Under the pieces are notes generated by a model. That model saw only the letters and a list, made by a program, of their open reading frames with translations. It was not told where the DNA came from and made no database searches. From Limnohabitans sp. (GTDB taxonomy: Bacteria > Pseudomonadota > Gammaproteobacteria > Burkholderiales > Burkholderiaceae_C), in the NCBI RefSeq assembly GCF_030158565.1, contig NZ_JAOASQ010000038.1, positions 62,001-126,000 on the forward strand: a stretch of 64,000 nucleotides of DNA, read 5' to 3'. Shown here piece by piece: positions 1 to 7,552 of this stretch. Positions within the stretch are counted from its first letter, which is position 1; each line of letters opens with the position of its first letter. A program made the translations under genes and the position numbers.

Positions 1-1026
1 CAGCCGCGCCAGAACCGAGCCGTGGCTGGGCAACTGTGCCGGAAAGCTGGCCTTGTAAATCGGGAACAACAAATGCGGCGCCTGCGCCAGATCGATCAGC
101 TGCATCAGGCGCACCAGGTTCACCGGGCCATTGACACGGAACACCGACGGCTCTGGCAACTGGAATTCTTTGCGCAAGAATTCGGCCAATCGCAGCGAAC
201 AATCGGACGAGACCTCCAGCCGCACCGATTGACCGTAGTTCCGGTGCTGCAAGCCTTCTCGCAAAGCCGTGCGCAAGTTGCCGATGTCGTCTTCATCGAC
301 CGCCAAATCCGAGTGGCGCGTGACCCTGAACTGCGAGAACTGCCCCACCACACGGCCTGGAAACAGCTCACTCAAATGGGCACGGATCACGCTCGACAAG
401 AGCACAAAAGAAGTGGCGCCATCGCACAACTTGGCCGGCAGTGGAATCAATCGGGGCAAGACCCGTGGAACCTTGACGATGGCGATCTCGTTGGAGCGGC
501 CAAATGCATCCTTGCCAGACAACTGGACAATGAAGTTCAAGGACTTGTTGGCCACCTGCGGAAAGGGATGAGCGGGATCGAGCCCCACCGGCACCAACAA
601 GGGCTGCACTTCGCGGTGGAAATAACTGCGCACCCAGCGGCGTTGCTCGGCATTGCGCTCGCCGTGCGAGAGGATGCGAAAGCCCTGACGCTCCAGTGCG
701 GGCAAGAGATCGTCGTTGTACAGCGCGTACTGCCGCGCCACCATGGCATTGGCTTGCTCGGTGATGGCCGCCAGGCTTTCGTGTGTGTAAGGGCCAGAAC
801 GCAAACCCTGCAAGGCGCCCATCACATGCGGCTCGGCACGCACTTCAAAAAACTCGTCCAGGTTGGACGAGACAATGCACAAATAGCGCAGGCGCTCCAG
901 CACAGGCACATCGGGCCGGTGCGCCCAATCGAGCACGCGCTCATTGAAGGCGAGGATGCTCAGGTCGCGGTCCAGCAGGGATGACTGGACCTTCTCGCTC
1001 AAGTTTGCAGGGAATTCAGAACGCAT
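1..1026 (-). CDS. ppk: Polyphosphate kinase 1, N-terminal part (runs off the left edge)
   Basis: Polyphosphate kinase reversibly polymerises the gamma-phosphate of ATP into polyphosphate. The visible 342 codons are the N-terminal and start of the head region. They contain LLDRDLSILAFNERVLD near residue 17 and the family signature SSNLDEFFEVR about 35 residues later, both hallmarks of PPK1. The catalytic histidines lie beyond the window. The ATG at 1024-1026 is preceded by GGAAAG. The gene follows the glycosyltransferase gene on the same strand with a 62-nt gap and no clear terminator, so it may be read with the lipid-remodelling genes upstream, which would fit a shared response to phosphate supply (inference). 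Confidence 0.95.
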   Translation of the reverse strand, partial: MRSEFPANLSEKVQSSLLDRDLSILAFNERVLDWAHRPDVPVLERLRYLCIVSSNLDEFFEVRAEPHVMGALQGLRSGPYTHESLAAITEQANAMVARQYALYNDDLLPALERQGFRILSHGERNAEQRRWVRSYFHREVQPLLVPVGLDPAHPFPQVANKSLNFIVQLSGKDAFGRSNEIAIVKVPRVLPRLIPLPAKLCDGATSFVLLSSVIRAHLSELFPGRVVGQFSQFRVTRHSDLAVDEDDIGNLRTALREGLQHRNYGQSVRLEVSSDCSLRLAEFLRKEFQLPEPSVFRVNGPVNLVRLMQLIDLAQAPHLLFPIYKASFPAQLPSHGSVLARL

Positions 1027-1088
1027 GTGTTTCTTTCCAACTCTATGGGTTCTGATGTTAGAAATCACTCAAGTCAGCTTGATGACAA

Positions 1089-2147
1089 TTATGTGAACGT
1101 AGCGTGTCCGGCTTCTGTGCCCTGACGCACATTGACGAGATGGGCTGCAAAGCTTTGGGCCGTCTGCGGCCAATCAAAGTGCATGGCGCGCTTGCGGGCT
1201 TCGTTTCGCGGCACCTGCAAAGCATGCGTCACGGCATGCCCGAGGTCTTCATGCAGCACACCACCGGCCACACCCGCTTGGTCTGCACCCAAGACCTGCA
1301 AGGGACCATCCACCGGATAAGCCGCCACCGGCGTGCCGCAAGCCATGGCTTCGAGCATGACCAGCCCAAAGGTTTCGTTTTTGGAAGGAAAAACAAACAC
1401 ATCACTGGCCGCATAAATTTTGGCCAACTCGGGGCGTGGCAACACCCCCATCCAGACCACATCCGGAAAGCGCTGACGCAAGTTGTCTTCCAGCGGCCCC
1501 ACCCCACACACGATGCGGGTGCCTGGCAAGTTCATGGACAAAAAGGCTTCGATGTTTTTTTCATAGGACACCCGCCCCACAAACAAGGACAAGGGCCTTG
1601 GCAAATGGGCCAAAGCGGGCAAGTCCAGCGGCTGCTCGTGGTATTCGAACAAGCCCAAGTCCACCCCATGGGTCCAGGGCTTGAGCTGGGCAAACCCTCT
1701 GGCCTTGAGCATGTCGAGCACACCTTGCGTGGGCACCATCACCCCCGCAGAAGGCCGGTGAAAGTGGCGAAACAAGGCATAGCCCCAAGACAGTGGAACC
1801 CGCAAAGCGGCATGCAAAATTTCCGGGAACTTGGTGTGAAAGGCCGTGGTGAAGGCCCATTTGTTCTTGCGGCAATAACGCCGCGCTGCCCAGCCCAGCG
1901 GGCCTTCGGTGGCCAGGTGGATCGCATCGGGCTGCAATCTGTCCAACATCTCGGCCAAGGGCTTGGCGGGGCGCACCGCCAGATCAATGCCCTTGTAGCC
2001 CGGACAAGGCTTGTTGCGAAACAGGCCGGGATGGATCACTTCCACCTGCACGCCCAAGGGGGCCAGGGCCACCACCAACTCTTGCAAGGTGGTGACCACG
2101 CCGTTGATTTGCGGATGCCACGCATCGGTGATCAAGGCCAGTTTCAT
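1089..2147 (-). CDS. agt: GT4-type glycosyltransferase, probable Agt of phosphate-starvation glycolipid synthesis
   Basis: A 352-residue GT-B glycosyltransferase. The N-terminus (ALITDAWHPQINGVVTT) is typical of GT4 enzymes acting on lipid acceptors. The C-terminal donor-binding segment NETFGLVMLEAMACGTPVA carries the E-x7-E signature. The ATG overlaps the stop of the preceding metallophosphoesterase gene by ATGA, so the two are translationally coupled. In several proteobacteria a PlcP phospholipase is followed by Agt, which glycosylates the released diacylglycerol to make phosphorus-free glycolipids; that role is inferred here from gene pairing. Donor sugar cannot be read from sequence. A generic mannosyltransferase is the alternative. 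Confidence 0.8.
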   Translation of the reverse strand: MKLALITDAWHPQINGVVTTLQELVVALAPLGVQVEVIHPGLFRNKPCPGYKGIDLAVRPAKPLAEMLDRLQPDAIHLATEGPLGWAARRYCRKNKWAFTTAFHTKFPEILHAALRVPLSWGYALFRHFHRPSAGVMVPTQGVLDMLKARGFAQLKPWTHGVDLGLFEYHEQPLDLPALAHLPRPLSLFVGRVSYEKNIEAFLSMNLPGTRIVCGVGPLEDNLRQRFPDVVWMGVLPRPELAKIYAASDVFVFPSKNETFGLVMLEAMACGTPVAAYPVDGPLQVLGADQAGVAGGVLHEDLGHAVTHALQVPRNEARKRAMHFDWPQTAQSFAAHLVNVRQGTEAGHATFT

Positions 2148-3064
2148 GCGAGCGCCTCCGTGACATGCATTTCACGCACAGTGACCGCTGCACCTGCGCC
2201 CCAATGCACGATCTCCAGGCGCCCGTCCATGTGCTCCACCAAGGCCGTTCGGCTTTCGACCCAATCGCCGTCGTTGCAATACAGGATGCCGTTGACATCA
2301 CGGATCTCGGCGTGGTGAATGTGGCCACACACGGCACCGTCATAGCCTCGGCGCTTGGCCTCCTGTGCCACCGCCACTTCAAAGTCGCTGATGAAGTTCA
2401 CGGCTTTCTTGACCTTGAGCTTCAAATAGGCCGACAAAGACCAATACCCCAAACCCATGCGGGCACGCCAACGGTTAAGGTAGCGGTTGAGCTTCAATGT
2501 CAATTCATACAACCAGTCCCCGACATAAGCCAGCCACTTGGCACACTGGATCACACCATCGAAATGGTCACCATGGATGACCCACAGCTTGAGACCGGTG
2601 GCCGTGGTGTGCACCGTGTCATGAACCACCTCGACGCCGCCAAAAGCATGCCCCACAAAGTGCCGCGCAAACTCGTCGTGGTTGCCCGGCACATAAATGA
2701 CGCGGCAGCCCTTGCGCGCACGACGGAGCAACTTCTGCACCACATCGTTGTGGCTTTGAGGCCAGAACCATCGGCGGCGCAGTTGCCAGCCATCGACGAT
2801 GTCCCCCACCAGATACAGCGTGTCACAGCGGTGGTGTTTTAAGAAATCCAGCAAGGCATCGGCCTGAAATCCGGGGGTTCCGATGTGCAGGTCTGAAATG
2901 AAAATCGCCCGCAACCGTGGGCGGTCTGCAGGCGAATCGTCCTCTTCGAGCGGTGCGCCAACGTCGGCGGGCACATCGGCCACAGCACCGGCAAGCGGTC
3001 TTGTGGCCATGGGCGATGCCTCAAACAGCAAGGCCGTTTGCAGGTCTGCGGTCGGCACGCGCAT
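2144..3064 (-). CDS. plcP: PlcP-type metallophosphoesterase (phospholipase C of lipid remodelling)
   Basis: About 306 residues with the complete calcineurin-like phosphoesterase motif set in order: FISDLHIGT, LVGDIVDGW, VPGNHDEF, VIHGDHFD and VCGHIHHAEIRD. The family is often auto-named UDP-2,3-diacylglucosamine diphosphatase (LpxH-like), but the segment WPQSHNDVVQKLLRRARKG and the context match the PlcP branch, which hydrolyses phosphatidylcholine or phosphatidylethanolamine to diacylglycerol under phosphate starvation. The chosen ATG (3062-3064) overlaps the stop of olsB as TGATG; an in-frame start 96 nt upstream would lie inside olsB and is less likely. The first 45 residues before the fold are low in conservation. 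An LpxH paralogue is the alternative. Confidence 0.8.
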   Translation of the reverse strand: MRVPTADLQTALLFEASPMATRPLAGAVADVPADVGAPLEEDDSPADRPRLRAIFISDLHIGTPGFQADALLDFLKHHRCDTLYLVGDIVDGWQLRRRWFWPQSHNDVVQKLLRRARKGCRVIYVPGNHDEFARHFVGHAFGGVEVVHDTVHTTATGLKLWVIHGDHFDGVIQCAKWLAYVGDWLYELTLKLNRYLNRWRARMGLGYWSLSAYLKLKVKKAVNFISDFEVAVAQEAKRRGYDGAVCGHIHHAEIRDVNGILYCNDGDWVESRTALVEHMDGRLEIVHWGAGAAVTVREMHVTEALA

Positions 3065-3906
3065 CAAACGCTCCCCGAGAAGTGACGGCGGTAGCGCGCT
3101 GGGATATCGGCGGTTTGCATCATCATGGGCAAATCGGCCGTGTTGAAATCCGGGTCCCATGCGGGCGCCCCCAAAATCTTGGCCCCCAAGCGCAAATAAC
3201 CTTTGATCAGCGCTGGCGGCTCGATCGACAAGTCATGTTCCAGCGCATCCACCGGCAAGGGCAGACGCGGGCGCACATGGTATTGGATAGATGCCAGATG
3301 CGTTTCGCGCAGCTGGTGCCAAATGCTGGCCGCCGCGTGGCCAGTGACCAGGCCGTTGTGCAACATGGGGATGCTGGCGCAACCGATCATCACATCCAGC
3401 CGGTTGCGCTCCATGAATTCGAACAAGGCCCCCCACAGCGCCATGATCACGCCCCCCTGGCGGTGCTCGGGGTGCACACAGCTGCGGCCCAGCTCCACCA
3501 TGCGGCTGCGCATGTCGCGCAAGCGGGTCAAGTCAAACTCGGTGTCGCTGTAGGTGCTGCCCGCGCGCTTGGCCTGCTCAGGGGTCAACACGCGGTAGGT
3601 ACCGATCACTTGACCAGTTTCAGATTCGCGCACCAACAGGTGCTCGCAATAGTCATCGAACAAGTCGATGTCATGCCCGGGCACCTTGGTGGACAAACGG
3701 GCACCCATCTCGGTGCCGAAAATATCAAACCTCAGCCGCTGTGCTTCGCGGACTTCGTCTTGATGTTTTGCCCAACTGACCTCAATAGCGCTTTGGGCGC
3801 GGCGAGGCAGGAAATCCACAGCGGAGTTGGACTGCGCCGGATGAAGTGACCCCCTGGGCAAATTCAGCGGGGACAGTGCGAAGGTGGGGTTAGGCAACTC
3901 TTTCAT
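3064..3906 (-). CDS. olsB: GNAT N-acyltransferase, OlsB type (ornithine lipid synthesis)
   Basis: A 280-residue acyl-ACP-dependent acyltransferase of the hemolysin-like/OlsB family. Family features are LRFDIFGTEMGA, HDIDLFDDYCEHLLV, VIGTYRVLTPEQA and ELGRSCVHPEHRQGGVI, followed by a region typical of the longer proteobacterial members. OlsB transfers a 3-hydroxyacyl chain to ornithine, giving lyso-ornithine lipid, a phosphorus-free membrane lipid. Start 3906 is chosen because AAGGAGAG stands 6-10 nt upstream; a longer in-frame start at 3984 lacks such a site and overlaps the upstream gene. It is the first gene of an olsB-plcP-agt(-ppk) transcription unit. No olsA is in view, so the product could also be another N-acyl amino acid. 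Confidence 0.8.
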   Translation of the reverse strand: MKELPNPTFALSPLNLPRGSLHPAQSNSAVDFLPRRAQSAIEVSWAKHQDEVREAQRLRFDIFGTEMGARLSTKVPGHDIDLFDDYCEHLLVRESETGQVIGTYRVLTPEQAKRAGSTYSDTEFDLTRLRDMRSRMVELGRSCVHPEHRQGGVIMALWGALFEFMERNRLDVMIGCASIPMLHNGLVTGHAAASIWHQLRETHLASIQYHVRPRLPLPVDALEHDLSIEPPALIKGYLRLGAKILGAPAWDPDFNTADLPMMMQTADIPARYRRHFSGSV

Positions 3907-3972
3907 GAGAACTCTCCTTTGGGTCTGCTCTCCATGGTGCGAGGAGCGCGTGACACCCAAAAGTCGAACGCG

Positions 3973-3989
3973 TGAAATTTTCATGACGA
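3973..3989. promoter_or_regulatory. 17-bp repeated motif upstream of olsB (copy 1)
   Basis: The sequence TGAAATTTTCATGACGA occurs here and again, identical, at 4562-4578. It lies at the 3' end of the HD-domain gene, 67 nt upstream of the chosen olsB start. Its core ATGAAA-N-TTTCAT is near-palindromic in copy 2. Read on the minus strand it gives CGTCATGAAAATTTCAC, which loosely resembles two Pho-box half sites spaced by four bases. Role as a regulator site is inference. Confidence 0.35.
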
Positions 3990-4538
3990 TGCGGCCAGCA
4001 TCAACTTCTCCAGGTACTGCAATGCATCTTCTCGACTGTCTTCAAACCAGGCCTTCTTTTTGCCCAGATCGTCCCAGACGCGAAGCTTGAGGGCGTCCTT
4101 GAAGTACGGCTTCGATTCGAACCCAGCACATTCTTGTGCTGACATGGGCCCTCCCTGAAGACTCAAGCTCCGGGATGAGTCCTGAGAAAGTTTGGCCGCA
4201 TAGGCCGGGTTGCTGGCGACAAGATAACGTTTGGCCTGGACATGCAAGCGCACAGGCTCTGCCACCGCCTGACCAAACACAGGCGCCAAAAGATCAGCCG
4301 CCAGCACTTCATGCAAATCATCTTCTCCGCGCAAGGTCGGTGTGCCAGGACTGTTGACCCAAAGGTGCCCCAGATCATGCAACCAACTGGCCAATTGCAA
4401 GGCGGCATTGGCGCCCGACTTTTCAGCCAACCGACCACACTGCCATGCGTGCTCCAGTTGGGTGACGGGCTCACCCGCATACATGCGATCACCGTTCTCG
4501 CGGTAGAGGTCCAAAATGGTTTTATGGAGTGCGTGCAT
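3981..4538 (-). CDS. PhnZ-like HD-domain oxygenase (phosphonate catabolism)
   Basis: A 185-residue HD-domain protein of the group tied to phosphonate degradation operons. PhnZ is a mixed-valence di-iron oxygenase that cleaves the C-P bond of a hydroxylated aminoethylphosphonate made by PhnY. From the ATG at 4538, H30, H54-D55 and H76 follow the spacing of the known metal ligands, and Y20-x-x-E23 matches the substrate-gating Tyr/Glu pair; these correspondences are from memory of the family. A GTG two codons upstream (4544) is possible. No phnY or phosphonate importer is intact nearby; the divergent phnC is broken. A related enzyme for a methylated aminoethylphosphonate (TmpB type) is an alternative. 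Confidence 0.75.
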   Translation of the reverse strand: MHALHKTILDLYRENGDRMYAGEPVTQLEHAWQCGRLAEKSGANAALQLASWLHDLGHLWVNSPGTPTLRGEDDLHEVLAADLLAPVFGQAVAEPVRLHVQAKRYLVASNPAYAAKLSQDSSRSLSLQGGPMSAQECAGFESKPYFKDALKLRVWDDLGKKKAWFEDSREDALQYLEKLMLAASS

Positions 4539-4561
4539 TCGCACATGATGGTGTCAGCCCA

Positions 4562-4578
4562 TGAAATTTTCATGACGA
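4562..4578. promoter_or_regulatory. 17-bp repeated motif between the HD oxygenase and phnC relic (copy 2)
   Basis: Identical to 3973-3989. It lies in the 115-bp divergent gap between the PhnZ-like gene and the phnC remnant. A related perfect palindrome, TTTTTCATGAAAAA, follows at 4602-4615. The shared TTTCATGA core suggests one regulator for both sides, possibly PhoB or a local phosphonate regulator. Inference only. Confidence 0.35.
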
Positions 4579-4653
4579 AACAAAGCTTGATTGCCATGGA
4601 TTTTTCATGAAAAAGTCAAACCTTCGCCACATGAATTCTTCAAGATACTTGAC

Positions 4654-5043
4654 ATGCTTGTCACACCTTCAGCGATCCGCGTGCTCAACGCGTCCAAATC
4701 ATTTAGAAAATCCCACAAGGCATTGAATGGGATCAATCTGAGCATTGCCCAAGGCGAATGCGTGGGCCTGCTGGGTGCATCCGGCTCAGGCAAATCCACT
4801 TTGTTGCGCAGTCTCTGTGGGCTGGAACGCCTGGACGGCGAGCAAAGCGAAATTCAAATCGGGGGGGGATTCACTGCAAAAATCGGGGCACTTGAGCCCC
4901 AAAATCCGTTCATTGCGCAGGCACATTGGCATCATTTTTCAGCAGTTCAACCTGGTGGGACGCATGGATGTGCTAACCAATGTGATGACCGGCTTGTTGC
5001 TGCAAATTCCTCCTTACAGAAGTCTTCTTCGCAGATTCGCGGC
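4654..5043 (+). pseudogene. phnC: phnC remnant: phosphonate ABC transporter ATPase, frameshifted and truncated
   Basis: The first frame reads IRVLNASKSFRKSHKALNGI and the Walker A motif GASGSGKSTLLRSLCGLERL, typical of PhnC. The frame is lost at a run of eight G at 4861-4868. Homology continues in the next frame as IGIIFQQFNLVGRMDVLTNV and then LLRRF at about 5040. Signature and Walker B motifs are absent: only about 125 of the usual 270-odd codons remain. The 3' side joins directly to the intron-like segment. The start ATG at 4654 lies downstream of the divergent gap shared with the HD oxygenase, consistent with a former phosphonate uptake and degradation locus. Confidence 0.8.
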
Positions 5044-5520
5044 TTAAGAACGACTCCTCGCTCCACAAGCACTCCATGCTGTTCGGCTCACGGATCAAGC
5101 ATTGCATCGCGCGTCCACATTGTCAGGATGACAACAACATTCGGTCCTTCGCCCTTGCCCTTTTGGCTTCAGCGGCCCCGGCTTGCAGCTACTACGACCT
5201 CTGCTGACTTCTAGCTCCGGCAAAGCCGTCTTCCTTTCAGAAACAAAGCGAGATCTCCCCAGGTAAGGGGCGCACACCTTCATCGCACTTTCCGCCGCAA
5301 CTACGCCACTTCGCCTTGGTCACAAGAGCTTCTTGGTCTTCGGCCCTCTCGCCCTGCTTGACAGCGCCTTCTATGCGGATCTTATTCATCGACTCGCGAT
5401 TTATGCTCCGCTCTCTTACCACGCTCGGTCATCCTCACGCAGTTGCGCAAAACTCAAGCTCACTGTGACCAGCTCGCAGCGAGACTTGCGCCCGCATGTG
5501 TGCGCCCATGCTGGGCGCAC
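5044..5520 (-). mobile_element. 5' fragment of a class C-like group II intron (relic)
   Basis: Read on the minus strand the segment begins GTGCGCCCAGCATGGGCGCA, fitting the GUGYG 5' end of group II introns with an immediate stem. Further in it has GGGGAGATCTCGCT and AAGTCAGCAGAGGTCGTAGT, phrases typical of the region ahead of intron-encoded reverse transcriptases, then AAGGACCGAATG. It begins ten bases past a hairpin plus T-rich tail, the site preference of class C introns. No reverse transcriptase, domain V or 3' end is present. The segment ends where phnC similarity starts. Recognition is by remembered motifs, not by a covariance search. Confidence 0.55.
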
Positions 5521-5524
5521 CAAA

Positions 5525-5566
5525 AACAAAGCCTCCACGGTTCAAGACCCTGGAGGCTTGTTTCTG
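5525..5566. terminator. Bidirectional hairpin terminator next to the intron relic
   Basis: GCCTCCA (5531-5537) pairs with TGGAGGC (5551-5557), and the flanks AAACAA/TTGTTT extend the stem. T-rich tails follow on both strands. No obvious gene now ends at it on the plus strand. On the minus strand it lies just before the intron 5' end, as expected for a class C intron target. Confidence 0.6.
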
Positions 5567-5615
5567 CAGGGTAATGGTTAGACTCGAATCGCCCCCTACC
5601 CACAAAGCACCCACA

Positions 5616-6086
5616 ATGTTTGACCGCGCCATCTGCACAGTCTTCCACACGGTTCACTACGAAAACCCGCTCAATGTGGTGGTCACAGTGCCGTGGCTGG
5701 GCGACAAGGTCTTGCTGTGCAAACGCAACATCGAGCCGCGCAAAGAAAAATGGACCTTGCCAGCAGGCTTCATGGAGCTGGGCGAATCCACTTCACAAGG
5801 TGCAGCACGAGAAACCTCCGAAGAAGCAGGCGCCCAGTTCATCATGGAAGACCTGTTCACCGTGATGAGCGTGCCCCGCGTGGGCCAAGTGCATTTGTAT
5901 TACCGTGCCCGGCTGACCAGTGACCAGTTCGACCCTGGCCACGAAACCATGGACGCGCGCTTGTTCAGCGAGCAAGACATTCCATGGGAAGATTTGGCCT
6001 TGCGCACCGTCAAGGAAACCTTGTTGCATTACTTTGCGGACCGGCGCGAAGGTCGTCGCGTCACACACGCCTTCGATATCGAGTGA
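5616..6086 (+). CDS. Nudix hydrolase (ADP-ribose/NADH pyrophosphatase-like), N-terminal ribbon missing
   Basis: A 156-residue Nudix protein. The Nudix box spans GFMELGESTSQGAARE and the following TSEEAGA, matching G-x5-E-x7-RE-x2-EE-x-G. The preceding HYENPLNVVVTVPWLGDKVL and LLCKRNIEPRKEKWTLPAGF are typical of a subfamily that usually starts with a CxxC...CxxC zinc ribbon before HYENP. Here only one Cys remains (AICTVFHTVHYENP), so the ribbon seems lost or replaced, perhaps by the rearrangement just upstream. The substrate is a nucleoside diphosphate derivative; which one cannot be read. The ATG at 5616 is the first in frame after the hairpin; no strong ribosome site is seen. Confidence 0.8.
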   Translation: MFDRAICTVFHTVHYENPLNVVVTVPWLGDKVLLCKRNIEPRKEKWTLPAGFMELGESTSQGAARETSEEAGAQFIMEDLFTVMSVPRVGQVHLYYRARLTSDQFDPGHETMDARLFSEQDIPWEDLALRTVKETLLHYFADRREGRRVTHAFDIE

Positions 6087-6200
6087 TGCACGCATGACGC
6101 CCTGAGCTTCATGGTGCGTCATCAATTCTTCATATAAATTTCATGCAGACGTCATGTCAGGAACAGAAACTTCACGTGTTCTTTACATGGAGTCTGAACA

Positions 6201-7292
6201 ATGAAATTCTCGAAAACCTTCATCGCTGCAGCCACACTCTTGGCCATGGCCCCCTTGGCCCAAGCCGAAGTCAAAGCCGACGGCCTGCTTGAAATCTACG
6301 GTCGCGCCAGCTTCTCGGTCGACCAGTTGGACGACGGCGCCAGCTACAACCGCAACAACCTGTCCAGCAACGCTTCGCGTCTGGGCTTCAAAGGCAGCAA
6401 GAAGATCGGCAACCTGACCGGCATCTGGCAAGTCGAACAGGAAATCCAGATCAACCTGAGCAACGGCACCAGCCCCGTCGGGATTGACGACAAAGACACC
6501 AACAACCGCTTGGCCTCACGCGACACCTTTGCCGGCTTGCAGGGCGATTTCGGCACCGTGCGCGCAGGCAAGTTCGACACCCCGTTCAAGACAGCACGTG
6601 AGCCCTTCAACCTGTTTGGCGACCAGTTGGGCGACATGCGCAACCTGACCCGCGTGGGTGATGCCAAGTTCGACGAGCGTCTGAACAACATGCTCGAGTA
6701 CCAGTCGCCCGTGATGAACGGCTTCCAAGCCAAGGTGGCGTATTCGTTCCATTCCGGCACCAGTGCCACCACCACCAGCGGTGTGGACAAAAAAGAAGAT
6801 GCGACCAGCGCCTCTTTGGGCTACAAAGCCGGCGGACTGGAGGCCACACTGGCATTCGAGAACTACGGTGCCGATACCGCCACCACAGGCAAGCGCGAAG
6901 CCACCCGTGCAGCCGTGAGCTACAAGCTTTCACCTGAGTTGCGTGTGATGGGCTTCTACCAGACGGCTGATTCCAAGACAGGCAATACAGACCAGGGCGC
7001 CGATGTGACCGGTCTCGGCTTGGAATACATGATCACCCCCACAGTGGCCCTCAAGGGTCACTACATGGACCGCAAGGCCAACGCAGCCAACTCGGACGCC
7101 AGCATGTACACCCTGGGTGCCGAATACCGCTACGACAAGGCCCTGCGTTTTTACGCCAGTTATGCCAGCTTGGACAACGGCACTGCTGTGAAACTGGTGC
7201 CTTGGAAAGAAGGCCGCACTGCCGCACCTAGCGCTGGCAGCAACGGCAAAACCACGTCTGGCGTGTCCATCGGCATGCGCTACGACTTCTGA
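6201..7292 (+). CDS. Outer membrane porin (Gram-negative general porin, Bug-lineage type)
   Basis: A 363-residue trimeric-porin family protein. Residues 1-22 are a classic signal peptide ending AQA. The mature part begins with DGLLEIYGRASFSVDQLDDG and shows NLSSNASRLGFKGSKKIG, FAGLQGDFGTVRAGKFDTPF and a final GVSIGMRYDF with the C-terminal Phe needed for outer-membrane assembly. This pattern is that of betaproteobacterial anion/solute porins. GGAG stands 10 nt before the ATG and the gene is single, ending at a strong terminator. The 114-bp upstream gap is AT-richer than its surroundings and holds a short ATGACGC/GCGTCAT inverted repeat. Confidence 0.92.
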   Translation: MKFSKTFIAAATLLAMAPLAQAEVKADGLLEIYGRASFSVDQLDDGASYNRNNLSSNASRLGFKGSKKIGNLTGIWQVEQEIQINLSNGTSPVGIDDKDTNNRLASRDTFAGLQGDFGTVRAGKFDTPFKTAREPFNLFGDQLGDMRNLTRVGDAKFDERLNNMLEYQSPVMNGFQAKVAYSFHSGTSATTTSGVDKKEDATSASLGYKAGGLEATLAFENYGADTATTGKREATRAAVSYKLSPELRVMGFYQTADSKTGNTDQGADVTGLGLEYMITPTVALKGHYMDRKANAANSDASMYTLGAEYRYDKALRFYASYASLDNGTAVKLVPWKEGRTAAPSAGSNGKTTSGVSIGMRYDF

Positions 7293-7341
7293 TCGGTCTG
7301 ACGCATCACCGCCCAACTGGGCGCCCGGTGCTCTCCAAGGC

Positions 7342-7374
7342 AAAGGAGGCCCTTGCAAGGGGCCTCCTTTTTTT
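7342..7374 (+). terminator. Rho-independent terminator of the porin gene
   Basis: AAAGGAGGCCC, a TTGCAA loop region, then GGGCCTCC and a run of seven T. It starts 49 nt after the porin stop codon. Confidence 0.9.
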
Positions 7375-7377
7375 CGT

Positions 7378-7491
7378 TCAGACGTTGATGGCCGCAGCCG
7401 ACCCCGCCTGTTTGCGCAATTCAAACTTCTGAATCTTGCCCGTGCTGGTCTTGGGCAGCTCACCAAACACCACGGCACGCGGCACCTTAAA
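7378..7491 (-). pseudogene. C-terminal fragment of an acyl-CoA synthetase
   Basis: The last ~38 codons of an AMP-dependent synthetase remain: KVPRAVVFGELPKTSTGKIQ followed by KFELRKQAG and a stop at 7378. PKTSTGKIQK contains the conserved catalytic lysine of the C-terminal domain. Upstream of SFKVPR similarity stops abruptly at about 7491, with no start codon or adenylation domain. It is a deletion remnant whose stop lies beside the porin terminator. Confidence 0.75.
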
Positions 7492-7552
7492 ACTCAATAA
7501 TCTGCAGCTTTGGGATCCATATTGACGTCGAAGTTGTATTCGCTATCTTTGA

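Noticed and set aside
2165..2842. Plus-strand 225-codon frame opposite plcP
   Set aside because: Antisense to a gene with all five phosphoesterase motifs; no start signal or domain of its own.
5531..5557. Integron attC site at the hairpin beside the intron relic
   Set aside because: The hairpin lacks paired R and L boxes, and no integrase or cassette genes are near. A terminator explains it better.
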